In this document: positions 7,772-16,057 of the stretch, piece after piece | Layout of the letters: every line of letters starts with the position of its first letter | How positions within the stretch are numbered: the stretch's first letter is position 1 | Assembly: GCA_013287085.1 (NCBI GenBank) | Contig: JABDEM010000001.1 | Location: forward strand, 163-64,162 | Source: Gammaproteobacteria bacterium | Lineage (GTDB): Bacteria > Pseudomonadota > Gammaproteobacteria > DSM-16500 | Length of the DNA stretch: 64,000 nt | Direction: 5' to 3' | Program-made: the position numbers and the translations under genes | The notes under the pieces: model-generated | The model's input: only the letters and a program-made list of their open reading frames with translations | What the model was told of the DNA's origin: nothing | The model's database searches: none

Positions 7772-9520
7772 ATGAGCCAGAGTTCATCGGCTGCAATGCT
7801 AGACGCTTTTTCTTCTTCTGTAAAATCGGTTGATGATCCTATTTTAAATAAATTGCCTAATGTGAAAGGTGGGCTTAAGGATTTATATATTAAATTTAAA
7901 AACAATCCAGATGCAGTTGCTAGATTTTTGCCAGCGGAAATAAAACAATACCTAACTATTCAAGCTCGCATGTCTTTAAAACCAGTAGCGCCTCGTGTTC
8001 CGCGACATATGCCAGAAGATGTTATTAGGGTTGGTGATGTTAAAGAAATTCAAGAACAAATCAAAATAGCAAGACATGACAAGAAAAAATTACGCGTGCT
8101 AGGAAGTGTTCACTCCAGAGAATCATCCGTGTATGAAGCTGAATGCATAAAAATAGTTTTAGCAGGAAGATTAAAAGAAATTATCTCGGTTAAAAATGGA
8201 GTTGATGAGAAAGGAAAATATGCGATAGTAAAAGTAGGTGGTGGATGTTATCTCGGCGTTAATCCTGCTGATCCACAATCAAACTCAAACAATTCATTAA
8301 TTACGCAATTAGCCGAGGACGGTTATGCTTTGCCCGTTATTGGAGGAATAGCCCATCAAACAATTGCGGGCTATATGCAAACAGGGTCAGCGGGAGGTTC
8401 GACTGCTTATGGAATTGCCGACTGCATTGAGTCTTTCCGATTCGTTAATGGTCTAGGAGATGAAAGGAAAGCCCATCGCAACTCGGATTTATTTAAAGCG
8501 GCCGGCGTATCTATGGGTTTAATGGGGGTCATTACCGAAGTTACTCTTAAAGTTTATGGTTGTTACGCTGTAGAGGGCCAAGAAGATATTAGAGAAGAAC
8601 AACATTCTTGGTTATGCAAGATAGAGGATAAATATCCGCTGGAAGAAGTTATAAGCCAAACCGAATATGCTCATATTAATTGGTTCCCGCACCCCGGTGT
8701 TAACAAAGTTATTCAATGGTATGGCAGACGAGTTCCCCACCGACCGCAATGTGAGACTCCCATTGAATATGAAAATATTCTCGAGAGCAAAGAAGCGGAA
8801 GAACAAATAAAAGAAGCTTTTGGCTTTGTTGATTTGGTGAGATGGTATTGCAATGAATACCCTGATGACAAAGAAAACATTGCAAAATTACTGCAATTCG
8901 TGGCGATTTTATTAAATTCTTTCTTAAGTTCAAAACCGAAACCATTTAAGGAACGGTGGGATGAAGCGTTACCTACTGAAGACAAAACCGCAGTTGACAC
9001 AACGCTAAAAGTGCATTTTACGGAAGTGTGGGCGCCCGTAAAATATACGGAGAAAGTTATAGATACATTAAAAGAATTTTATAAAAAATATCCAGTTGCT
9101 ACTTTAGGTACTTTCACTGTCGAGATATATGGAGCGAAAAAATCTCCGTTTTGGTTAAGTCCTGCTTGTGAAGGGGATGTTGTTCGTGTAGACCCATTGT
9201 GGTGGTATTGGAATGAGGGAGAAGCAGAATTACTTTTTAGGGAATATTGGAATAGACTTTTACCTATAGAAGGCGCGACCGTGCATTGGGGTAAACATAT
9301 ACCTAAATACGGTGATCAATTTGGAGATATTACCTTTAATCGTAAATTTTTAAAAAATCGTTACCCTCATTTTAAAGCTTGGCTTGAGATACGAGAAGAA
9401 ATGGATCCAGAAAATATTTTCGTAACGCAGTATTGGCACAATCGTTTTTTCACCAAACTTAAGTCGCCAGCAAGGGAAGAAAAATTAGAATCGCCATTAC
9501 CCCTTAAAGCTACCGCTTAA
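7772..9520 (+). CDS. FAD-linked oxidase (sugar-lactone/alditol oxidase-like)
   Basis: The 582-residue protein has an FAD_binding_4 (PCMH-type) domain at about residues 80-260. Within it are VHSRESS (H114) and GGIAHQTIAG (191-200) with GSAGGS (205-210), the usual flavin-contacting turns. The C-terminal half resembles the ALO cap domain and ends with the family signature DPENIFVTQYW. Relatives oxidise aldonolactones or alditols with oxygen; the substrate here is unknown. There is no signal peptide; the first 70 residues are an extra helical segment. GGAG sits 5 bases before the ATG. It heads an operon with the gene at 9551 and is preceded by a PmrA-like box, which raises the possibility that it is host-directed. 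Confidence 0.82.
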   Translation: MSQSSSAAMLDAFSSSVKSVDDPILNKLPNVKGGLKDLYIKFKNNPDAVARFLPAEIKQYLTIQARMSLKPVAPRVPRHMPEDVIRVGDVKEIQEQIKIARHDKKKLRVLGSVHSRESSVYEAECIKIVLAGRLKEIISVKNGVDEKGKYAIVKVGGGCYLGVNPADPQSNSNNSLITQLAEDGYALPVIGGIAHQTIAGYMQTGSAGGSTAYGIADCIESFRFVNGLGDERKAHRNSDLFKAAGVSMGLMGVITEVTLKVYGCYAVEGQEDIREEQHSWLCKIEDKYPLEEVISQTEYAHINWFPHPGVNKVIQWYGRRVPHRPQCETPIEYENILESKEAEEQIKEAFGFVDLVRWYCNEYPDDKENIAKLLQFVAILLNSFLSSKPKPFKERWDEALPTEDKTAVDTTLKVHFTEVWAPVKYTEKVIDTLKEFYKKYPVATLGTFTVEIYGAKKSPFWLSPACEGDVVRVDPLWWYWNEGEAELLFREYWNRLLPIEGATVHWGKHIPKYGDQFGDITFNRKFLKNRYPHFKAWLEIREEMDPENIFVTQYWHNRFFTKLKSPAREEKLESPLPLKATA

Positions 9521-9550
9521 ACTGATTACCCACACCAAAAGGAGATCGTT

Positions 9551-10375
9551 ATGCAAAGTAGTAAAAGAGTCGCGCAAGTTGCTTTACAATCCTCTACTCG
9601 TAGGTTAGCTCAAAGATTGGGAACGCCGCTAGTTTTGTCTGCGCCAAGACCTCTTCCACTTAAAGAGCCCCAGCGTAATTTTTCAGTCTTAGAGTTTATT
9701 AAGGTAGCTGGTATTGTTGGTGGGGCCGGGAGTTATGCTTACAATCAATTCAAATATAGACAAGGATTGGCAACTCGTTCGGCTAAACAAACATTAAACG
9801 AGCTCAATAGATATTTTGATCGAGCAGCCCAAATTCGTTCCGAAACCGAATTGCGTTTGCCCACAGTAAAACAAGGAGAACCCTTTACATTTTCGAAAGA
9901 AGAGAAAGTAACCTTCGCCATATATGTAGAATCCCTTATGCGAACGGTTCTTGATGCAGATAGAAGATTTACTGCGCAAGCTTTACGAGACCACGTTGAA
10001 AGATATTTTATGCTCTTTGAAAATGAAGTATTTTCTCCTGATTTTGATAAAAACATGGATAAACAGAAGAGCGCGGTCATTCATCATTTTTGCATCAATC
10101 ACTTGGTGCGAGGCTATGAAGAAACCTTAGGACAATTTATAGAAAATAATACTAAGGAATGGTGGCTTGATGGAAAGGCATATGAAGAAGTATTAAAAAA
10201 ACAAAATGAATTAGTAACAATAGTAGAAAAAAATAAACAAGAAGCATTTAAATACTCCCATTATGAAGTATTTATGTCAGCAACAGCGATGGCTAGAAAA
10301 AGTCCTTTTGGCGACCGTCATTTGCCGAAGTTTACCCCGGAACCGGAGGAAGCACCGAAAAGGCCTAGACCATAA
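9551..10375 (+). CDS. Unknown protein with mitochondrial-presequence-like N-terminus; effector candidate
   Basis: The 274 residues have no recognised family. Residues 1-38 contain eight basic and no acidic side chains (K5, R6, R17, R18, R22, R33, K38 among them), many Ser/Ala/Leu, and can form an amphipathic helix. QRNFS at 41-45 resembles an R-2/R-3 processing site. This is how eukaryotic mitochondrial matrix presequences look and is unlike a Sec signal peptide. A short Gly/Ala hydrophobic patch (49-65) follows, then a charged helical body and a Pro-rich tail (PEPEEAPKRPRP). AGGAG precedes the ATG. It is 30 bp behind the FAD oxidase, so co-transcribed from the PmrA-like promoter. Mitochondrial targeting in a host is inference. 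Confidence 0.72.
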   Translation: MQSSKRVAQVALQSSTRRLAQRLGTPLVLSAPRPLPLKEPQRNFSVLEFIKVAGIVGGAGSYAYNQFKYRQGLATRSAKQTLNELNRYFDRAAQIRSETELRLPTVKQGEPFTFSKEEKVTFAIYVESLMRTVLDADRRFTAQALRDHVERYFMLFENEVFSPDFDKNMDKQKSAVIHHFCINHLVRGYEETLGQFIENNTKEWWLDGKAYEEVLKKQNELVTIVEKNKQEAFKYSHYEVFMSATAMARKSPFGDRHLPKFTPEPEEAPKRPRP

Positions 10376-10386
10376 TAGGGAGAACA

Positions 10387-10412
10387 AGGGGTCAGACTAA
10401 ACCGACCCCTTA
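10387..10412 (+). terminator. Hairpin behind the 7772-10375 operon (GGGGTC family)
   Basis: AAGGGGTC, ten bases, GACCCCTT and then an AT-rich run. It may terminate the operon. By sequence it also belongs to the degenerate end of the GGGGTCA repeat family. Confidence 0.5.
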
Positions 10413-10417
10413 ATAAT

Positions 10418-10607
10418 TTACAAGTTGAATCTAATACCAACAGTCCCCATATTATATTGTTGAGGACCTAACGTTCACCACCAAAGACGCCTCAATAAAA
10501 TTTTTCTGGTGTTGTAGCTGCAAAAGCGGAGCTCATAAAAACAGTGAAAAATAGTGTAGAATATAAACTTTTTTTATCCCAGGTAGTTTCATCCAAGTCT
10601 CCATTTG
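10418..10607 (-). pseudogene. Decayed outer-membrane beta-barrel protein gene
   Basis: On the minus strand a signal-peptide-like segment (KKSLYSTLFFTVFMSSAFA, then ATTPEKFY) is followed, after a TGA, by GVFGGER. The frame then shifts to GPQQYNMGTVGIRFNL and a stop at 10420-10418. FYxGVFGG directly after a signal peptide, and a last strand rich in alternating hydrophobic residues, are the two ends of an OmpA/OprF-like or Legionella-type surface barrel. The whole middle is missing. It fills most of the 369-bp gap between the genes at 9551 and 10745. Confidence 0.6.
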
Positions 10608-10744
10608 TAGTTCAATTTCCGCATGTGTAGAAGATGCGCAAAAAATTATTTTGTTATTATTTTTAATAGTTGTCAAACCTTAGTTTTGAACGTGTCTATC
10701 CATTATGTTAAGCTGCGTTTTCTTAAAATAATACGAGGTGGGGT

Positions 10745-11377
10745 ATGCAGACACGAATTTATGTTTTTAAAAATATAACGGCTCGCGAATGGAAAGTAGA
10801 AGTAGAAGAAAAAGAAATTGATGCGGGAATAACGCTTGACCAATTAAAAGATAAATTTAGAAATGTGGCTAAATTAGAAGATTTTGAAGGATTCGCTTTG
10901 TGCAACCCCGTTATTAGAGGCTTGCCTTCTAGTACCCCTCTTAAAGAAATAAAGAACCTACCGGTAACGCATGCTAATGAACCTCTTTTGTATGTTCGGT
11001 TTTGGCTGAAAATCGAACACGCGCTTCGAACCAATGCATTATTAGCAATAGAAGACATTTTAGGTGAACGCGAAAATGATTCTAAGGGGGTACAAGAAAT
11101 ACGCGCAGCTATTGATGGCCTATTTCCTAAGCAAGAATTTCCCCATGATTCTAGAAAAGAGAGGGCTCGTCTTCTTCAATATGTGGCACTTGAAGATTAT
11201 GTTAACGTTATCAAAACGATTGAAGACATCATGAGAAAAGAACCCGGTGATAGAATAGGCGCTAGAGATTCAGAGATTATTAAACGTAATCAGGTGATTC
11301 GCACAATCATTCAATCAACTGAGCAAACACTTAAAGCGCAGGTTGCGCCTGTGCTCCGTCCCTATAAACTAACCTAA
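10745..11377 (+). CDS. Unknown protein with a possible ubiquitin-like (beta-grasp) N-terminal domain
   Basis: A 210-residue soluble protein. Residues 1-90 run strand (MQTRIYVFKNI), strand (WKVEVEEKEI), helix (TLDQLKDKFRNVA), strands (FEGFALCN, STPLKEI) and a final strand (PLLYVRFWL), the order of a ubiquitin-like beta-grasp fold. The rest (90-210) is charged helices without membrane segments. AGGTGGGG lies just before the ATG, and a TTGAAC (near 10686) may be part of its promoter. The family is not recognised and sequence similarity to ubiquitin is weak, so the fold call is only a hypothesis. A eukaryotic-like fold would fit an effector. Confidence 0.7.
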   Translation: MQTRIYVFKNITAREWKVEVEEKEIDAGITLDQLKDKFRNVAKLEDFEGFALCNPVIRGLPSSTPLKEIKNLPVTHANEPLLYVRFWLKIEHALRTNALLAIEDILGERENDSKGVQEIRAAIDGLFPKQEFPHDSRKERARLLQYVALEDYVNVIKTIEDIMRKEPGDRIGARDSEIIKRNQVIRTIIQSTEQTLKAQVAPVLRPYKLT

Positions 11378-11606
11378 ACCCATGGCAGGGTAGCTTCCTG
11401 CTTTTGAAGTGCCAATTTTGTCACGATAAGCAGGATCCATCCGCGGTGGTGATATATCCGTGATAGTTATCACTTCCCATTAAAAAATCACCACCCGGAA
11501 TCCAAACCATTTCTGGTGATTTAGGAGAATGAGATTTTAAAAGAAAGGACCCTGCAATGAGGGTCCCTAGTGTTAAGATGACAAAATAAAATAATTTCGA
11601 TCGCAA
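11369..11606 (-). pseudogene. Remnant of an FGE/SUMF1-type (formylglycine-generating enzyme-like) gene
   Basis: From a TTG at 11606 the frame encodes an N-terminal membrane anchor (LFYFVILTLGTLIAGSFLL) and then PEMVWIPGGDFLMGSDN, the hallmark opening of FGE-sulfatase-domain proteins. This is normally followed by some 200 residues. Here the frame drifts and stops at 11421. The adjacent frame stays open with DISPPRMDPAYRDKIG and SKAGSYPAMGLG to a stop at 11369-11371, which reads like protein but whose origin I cannot prove. It is truncated and frameshifted, 15 bp behind the small gene at 11786-11622, and its 3' end overlaps the end of the gene at 10745. Confidence 0.6.
11385..11406 (+). terminator. 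Weak terminator-like hairpin after the gene at 10745
   Basis: GCAGG, seven bases, CCTGC followed by TTTTG, starting 7 bp after the stop codon. The stem is short, so confidence is low. Confidence 0.35.
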
Positions 11607-11621
11607 AATTACTCGCCTTAA

Positions 11622-11786
11622 TTATTCTTTATCTTGATAAGGATTTTTTTTGTCATCTCGTTTTGGTTGGTTTTGGCGATCAGCTGGATTTTGTTGTGGG
11701 TTTCTATTGTCACGGCCTGGTTGTTGCTGGTTTGGATTTTTTTGACCTTGGTTGTTTGGATTTTGACCTGCTTGGTAGTTTTTCAT
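11622..11786 (-). CDS. Small Gln/Asn/Pro-rich protein (54 aa)
   Basis: The minus strand from the ATG at 11786 encodes 54 residues: MKNYQAGQNPNNQGQKNPNQ, then a continuing run of Q, N, P, R, D and K, ending NPYQDKE. It is extremely hydrophilic and low in complexity, with no hydrophobic core, so it should be intrinsically disordered. TAGGAG lies about 8 bases before the ATG, a strong ribosome binding site, which argues that it is translated. The antisense reading (11634-11897, plus) is a hydrophobic artefact. Its stop is followed 15 bp later by the start of the SUMF1-like remnant, so both may have formed one operon. No function can be assigned. Confidence 0.7.
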   Translation of the reverse strand: MKNYQAGQNPNNQGQKNPNQQQPGRDNRNPQQNPADRQNQPKRDDKKNPYQDKE

Positions 11787-11979
11787 AGTCTTGCTCCTAG
11801 ATTATATAAAAAAGGAATAGAAATCAAAAACTTAACTTTCCAGTTTGAGATGATTTACGAAATCAAACTTTCAAGACTTCCATATTACACCTCTTAAAAT
11901 TTGTTAGCAATCGCCCTTATAAGGCCTAGATAGAGTATAATATTGATATCATTAGTAAATTATTTATTTGAAAGGATTT

Positions 11980-14163
11980 ATGACTAAATTAAAACCTTTT
12001 GATTATAAAGTACTGCGCAAGAAATTAGATTTTCATCAACTTAATTTTGTCACCACTAAAAATTTAAAAAAACTGACGGATTTCGTTGGGCAAAAGCGCG
12101 CGCTGGACGCACTAAACTTTGGTATTCGAATTAAAAGCGATGGATATAATCTTTACGCGATGGGCCCAACGGGAGTTGGCAAACGTTCGTTAATTCGCGG
12201 ACTCTTAAAACATCATGCTAAGAAACAACCTTCCCCACATGATTGGTGCTATATCCATAATTTTACAACGCCTGATAAACCTATTGCGCTAGATTTACCT
12301 CATGGAGTTGGAGTTATTTTGCAAAAAGAGATGAATTTATTAATTGAAGAGTTAAGTGTTAGTTTGTTAGCGATGTTAGAAAGTGATGAATATAATATTG
12401 GGATGAAAAAAATTGAAATTAATTTTAATATTCAACGTAAAAAAACCCAGACGAAAAACCCAGAAAATCTAGAAAAAATAGAAATACCTCGTGTTTATAA
12501 AGATAGACATGCGAAAGAAAAAGAATTGCAGTTACGTTTTACTCGAGCTATTGTTTCGCCAGCTACTCAAAAACTTATAAAAAAATATGCTAAATTACCT
12601 AAAGTTCAAAAATATTTACGCGCCGTCGAAAAAGATATCACTTTACATGTTGATGAGTTTATCAAACGCGATGAAACCACTAATTTACTATCTTTTACGG
12701 CAGATTCTTCTGTTTTATCAAAATATAAAATTAATTTAATGAATAACAATAGCAAGAGAAAGGGCGCGCCTGTTGTGTTTGAAGAAAATCCTTCTTATTC
12801 AAATTTAATTGCACGTGTTGAATATACCAATCAATTTGGCACGATGGTGACCAATTTTACGTTGATTAAATCAGGGGCTTTGCATAGAGCAAACGGCGGT
12901 TATTTAATTATCCAAGCACGAAAATTAAAAAAAGAAAAACTAGCTTGGGAAGGGTTAAAACGGGCATTGTATGCTAAGAAAATCATGATCGAGTTGGTAG
13001 AAGATTTGTTGGATTCAACTAAGCCTGTTTCATTACAACCGATGTCTATTCCCCTGGATGTTAAAATTATTTTATTAGGCGATCGCAAAACATTTTATTC
13101 GTTATCTTATGATGATCCTGATTTTAGTGAATTATTTAAAGTAGCCGTAGATTTCGATGAGCAAATTCAACGAAACAAAAAAAATATTAATTTATATGCT
13201 CGTCTGATTGGAACCATTGCTAAACGTGAAAAGCTTAAACCTTTTCATGCATCCGCTGTTGCCGCTATTATTGATTATAGTTCCCGTCTTGCAGAAGATG
13301 TAGAAAAGTTATCTACGCATATTCGCGGTATTGATGATTTGATTTTAGAATCGGCTTATTGGTCTTCGGTTGCTAAGAAAAAAATTGTGGACGCTAACGA
13401 TGTTAAAAAAGCTTTGCAAGCGCAGACTCATCGTTTAGATAGAGCAAGAGAACAATATTATGAAGATATTAAACGAAACTATATCATTATTAAAACCTCA
13501 GGCGCTAAAGTAGGGCAAGTAAATTGTTTATCCGTCGTTCGAGTAGGAGCTTATTCTTATGGTCATCCGACGCGGGTGACGACTACCGTAAGAGCGGGCA
13601 AGGGAAAAATAATTGATATACAGCGCGAAATTGAACTTTCAGGACCTATTCATTCGAAAGCAACGTTGACTTTGGCTAGCTTTTTGGCTGCTCGCTATAA
13701 TCCAGGTTACCCTTATTCTTTGACAGCCAGTATTTCTTTTGAGCAAATCTATGGAAGTATGGATGGTGATAGTGCCTCCGTTGGCGAACTTTGTGCTTTA
13801 TTGTCCGCTATAGGAAAAATACCTATTAAGCAATCCTTGGCGGTAACAGGGTCGATTGATCAAAATGGGCAAGTTCAAGTTGTTGGTGGGGTAAATGAAA
13901 AAATTGAAGGTTTTTTTGATATCTGCAAAGAAAAAGGTTTAACTAGAAATCAAGGCGTGTTAATTCCTGCCATGAATGTTAAAAATTTAATGTTACGGGA
14001 AGATGTGGTGCTAGCCTGCAAACAAAAAAAGTTTTTTATTTATCCTATTAATACCATTGACGAAGCAATTACTTTATTAACAGGATTACCCGCTGATCAT
14101 GTCAATGAAAAAGTTGAAAAGCAATTAGAAAATTATTCTAAAAATCGATTAAGGTATCGATAA
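11980..14163 (+). CDS. Lon-like ATP-dependent protease (LonB/YcbZ type)
   Basis: The ATG at 11980 is chosen because GAAAGGA sits just upstream; the TTG at 11968 would place this inside the gene. The 727 residues carry an AAA+ Walker A, GPTGVGKR (62-69), a long helical insertion (~130-240) and a Lon S16 proteolytic domain. The Ser-Lys dyad is visible as GDSASVGE (S598) and VGGVNEKIEG (K641). The domain order corresponds to the Lon-like proteins annotated as AAA_32/Lon_C (E. coli YcbZ group), not to classical LonA, which has an N-terminal LAN domain. It is cytosolic and unfolds and degrades proteins. The 3' end overlaps the convergent nucleoside hydrolase by 15 bp. Confidence 0.92.
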   Translation: MTKLKPFDYKVLRKKLDFHQLNFVTTKNLKKLTDFVGQKRALDALNFGIRIKSDGYNLYAMGPTGVGKRSLIRGLLKHHAKKQPSPHDWCYIHNFTTPDKPIALDLPHGVGVILQKEMNLLIEELSVSLLAMLESDEYNIGMKKIEINFNIQRKKTQTKNPENLEKIEIPRVYKDRHAKEKELQLRFTRAIVSPATQKLIKKYAKLPKVQKYLRAVEKDITLHVDEFIKRDETTNLLSFTADSSVLSKYKINLMNNNSKRKGAPVVFEENPSYSNLIARVEYTNQFGTMVTNFTLIKSGALHRANGGYLIIQARKLKKEKLAWEGLKRALYAKKIMIELVEDLLDSTKPVSLQPMSIPLDVKIILLGDRKTFYSLSYDDPDFSELFKVAVDFDEQIQRNKKNINLYARLIGTIAKREKLKPFHASAVAAIIDYSSRLAEDVEKLSTHIRGIDDLILESAYWSSVAKKKIVDANDVKKALQAQTHRLDRAREQYYEDIKRNYIIIKTSGAKVGQVNCLSVVRVGAYSYGHPTRVTTTVRAGKGKIIDIQREIELSGPIHSKATLTLASFLAARYNPGYPYSLTASISFEQIYGSMDGDSASVGELCALLSAIGKIPIKQSLAVTGSIDQNGQVQVVGGVNEKIEGFFDICKEKGLTRNQGVLIPAMNVKNLMLREDVVLACKQKKFFIYPINTIDEAITLLTGLPADHVNEKVEKQLENYSKNRLRYR

Positions 14164-15165
14164 ACCGCGCAATAAATTTTCTTTAAATTTTATAGCATTC
14201 ACTTTCATACAAACTCGAATATTGTTTCCATTTTTTTTATCAATGACAGTGCCCCCAGCTTTGTCTTCGGGGCTTAAAAGAACGGTTAAAGGCAAGGTTT
14301 TAATCGTTGCAACGGATTCATCTGCTGCTACAACCGCAGCCATTGGATCCCAAAAATACCAAGTGTTGCTGTATAAGAATTTTTTATTCAGCGTTAACAA
14401 ATCATAAACTAATTTTGCAGCCGGCGTTTTATGATGATTTTTGATTTGTTGATAAAATTTATCATTGATGCGGACTTGGTTAGTCGCATCTAAGGGAATA
14501 AGTGTAATAGGCACACCGGTTTGAAAAACTATTTTTGCAGCTAAAGGATCAAAATAAATATTCCATTCAGCAGCATGATTAGTAGATTTATTATTTACTG
14601 TAAAAATATTTCCTTCAGTTTGTACTGCGCCACCCATTTCATAAATCATCTTAATTTTAGATTTTAAATTAGGTTTTTCAGTTAAAACTTCTGCAATCGT
14701 CGTCAATGGCCCTATTGCTAAAATATTAATAGGATGATCGGATGAGGTTAATGTTTCTATCATTAATTCTTTAGCAGTTTGTTTGGGTGTCTCTAAATTT
14801 TCTTTATTAAGCGCTAACCCACCTAAAGTATCCATATCATGCATCACAGCAGCCGAGAAAGAATGTCCACCTGGATAGGAATTAGCTCTGCCTGCAGCGA
14901 CGGGAATATCTGATCGATTCAATAATTTTAAAATGCTCATCGTATTTGCATAAGCCGCATCACGATGCGCATTTCCATCCCCATCTACCGCAATAGCTTT
15001 TATTTTTATATTCGGTTGTTTAATAAAATAAGCGAGTGCAATCACATCATCAGGCCCAACATCCGTATCAATAATAAATTCACGCACGGCTTGTTTTTCA
15101 GCTTGGACAGGCTGGCCAAAACTCAGTAAAACAGCGATTAATATGAGTAAATATCTCACTAGCAA
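14149..15165 (-). CDS. Secreted inosine-uridine-type nucleoside hydrolase
   Basis: Residues 1-22 form a Sec signal peptide (LLILIAVLLSFGQPVQA). The mature protein opens with FIIDTDVGPDD, the calcium-binding and catalytic aspartate cluster (D33, D35, D39, D40) of IU-nucleoside hydrolases. NHAAEWNIYFDPLAA is the typical second metal/ribose-binding stretch. The enzyme splits ribonucleosides into base and ribose. A periplasmic or exported form could salvage purines from the environment or a host vacuole. The start is ambiguous: TTG at 15165 or GTG at 15159, with GAGG located for either. Length 338 residues is normal. Confidence 0.92.
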   Translation of the reverse strand: MLVRYLLILIAVLLSFGQPVQAEKQAVREFIIDTDVGPDDVIALAYFIKQPNIKIKAIAVDGDGNAHRDAAYANTMSILKLLNRSDIPVAAGRANSYPGGHSFSAAVMHDMDTLGGLALNKENLETPKQTAKELMIETLTSSDHPINILAIGPLTTIAEVLTEKPNLKSKIKMIYEMGGAVQTEGNIFTVNNKSTNHAAEWNIYFDPLAAKIVFQTGVPITLIPLDATNQVRINDKFYQQIKNHHKTPAAKLVYDLLTLNKKFLYSNTWYFWDPMAAVVAADESVATIKTLPLTVLLSPEDKAGGTVIDKKNGNNIRVCMKVNAIKFKENLLRGLSIP

Positions 15166-15292
15166 GACCTCAAAATTTTATTTATATGTAAATTCAATAG
15201 GTTAAAAAAAGGCAATTTCCGTTGCTTGTACTATACTTTTAAAATAGTAAAAGAGTATAAATATTATCATTCTATTTTTAAAGGAGTAATTT

Positions 15293-16036
15293 ATGCCTAC
15301 TATAAACGATCCTTGGAAATTACGGGTAAGAATAGTGAAAGATATTGCCGAAGGTATTCATCGTTCAGATGCTGATAGGGCAATACTACAGATGGATGTG
15401 GCATTAGATAATTTGGCTGCAACATTTCCCTTAAATTCACCACAGGAAAATGCACCAGTATTAGAGGGTGCACAAAAAGAAGCGAATACCGCGACTGCAT
15501 TTATGACGCAAAAAAACTATTCTTTATATTATAATGAAGCTTTGCGTTTGGCCAATTTGGGAAGTGCTGCTTCTATGGAGCTATATACCAGACTTCTAGA
15601 TAATCTTACACATACTATCAATAATCCAAGTCTGGATAATGCTTGCCATTTAACGCGAGCAGCGGTTGCTGTTGATGCTGATCAAGTGACTAATCATCGT
15701 TCTAAACGTAGAATGTTAGGTGGAGTGTTAATAGTTGCAGGTGTTGTGATGGTAACGCTCACCATTGGAATAGCAGTAGGTCCTGCAGTAGCTGCAGCAA
15801 TGGCTGGGCATACATTATTATCAGTAGGTAATGCAGCTCTTGCAAAAGGTGCGGCAACTTATGTAGCAGGACATTTGGGTCCTTATTTAGCAAGTACTCC
15901 TGCGGCAGTAGCTTTGAGTGTAGTAGCGGGTGCAGCTGCTGCTAAAATAGGGCAGTATATATGGGCTGCTCCAAAACCAGCGCATGTTAAGGAAGCAGAA
16001 AACGTGGCGCATACGACTAAAAAGAAACTCGAATAA
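15293..16036 (+). CDS. Unknown protein with C-terminal membrane hairpin; effector candidate
   Basis: A 247-residue protein. Residues 1-140 are soluble and helical. Residues ~142-225 are a long Gly/Ala/Val-rich hydrophobic region (for example GGVLIVAGVVMVTLTIGIAV and STPAAVALSVVAGAAAA) with room for two to three membrane helices. A short basic tail follows (HTTKKKLE). There is no signal peptide. AAAGGAG precedes the ATG. The layout, soluble head plus a late membrane hairpin, recurs in the gene at 21290 and is typical of membrane-associated Dot/Icm substrates. It is 21 bp upstream of the HAD-domain gene, so probably co-transcribed. Family not recognised. Confidence 0.72.
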   Translation: MPTINDPWKLRVRIVKDIAEGIHRSDADRAILQMDVALDNLAATFPLNSPQENAPVLEGAQKEANTATAFMTQKNYSLYYNEALRLANLGSAASMELYTRLLDNLTHTINNPSLDNACHLTRAAVAVDADQVTNHRSKRRMLGGVLIVAGVVMVTLTIGIAVGPAVAAAMAGHTLLSVGNAALAKGAATYVAGHLGPYLASTPAAVALSVVAGAAAAKIGQYIWAAPKPAHVKEAENVAHTTKKKLE

Positions 16037-16057
16037 TAAACTAAAAGGAAATGATTT

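Noticed and set aside
11634-11897. 87-residue hydrophobic plus-strand open frame resembling a membrane protein
   Set aside because: It is the antisense of the Gln/Asn/Pro-rich gene; CAA/AAC-type codons read backwards give Leu/Val/Trp. The minus strand has the ribosome binding site.
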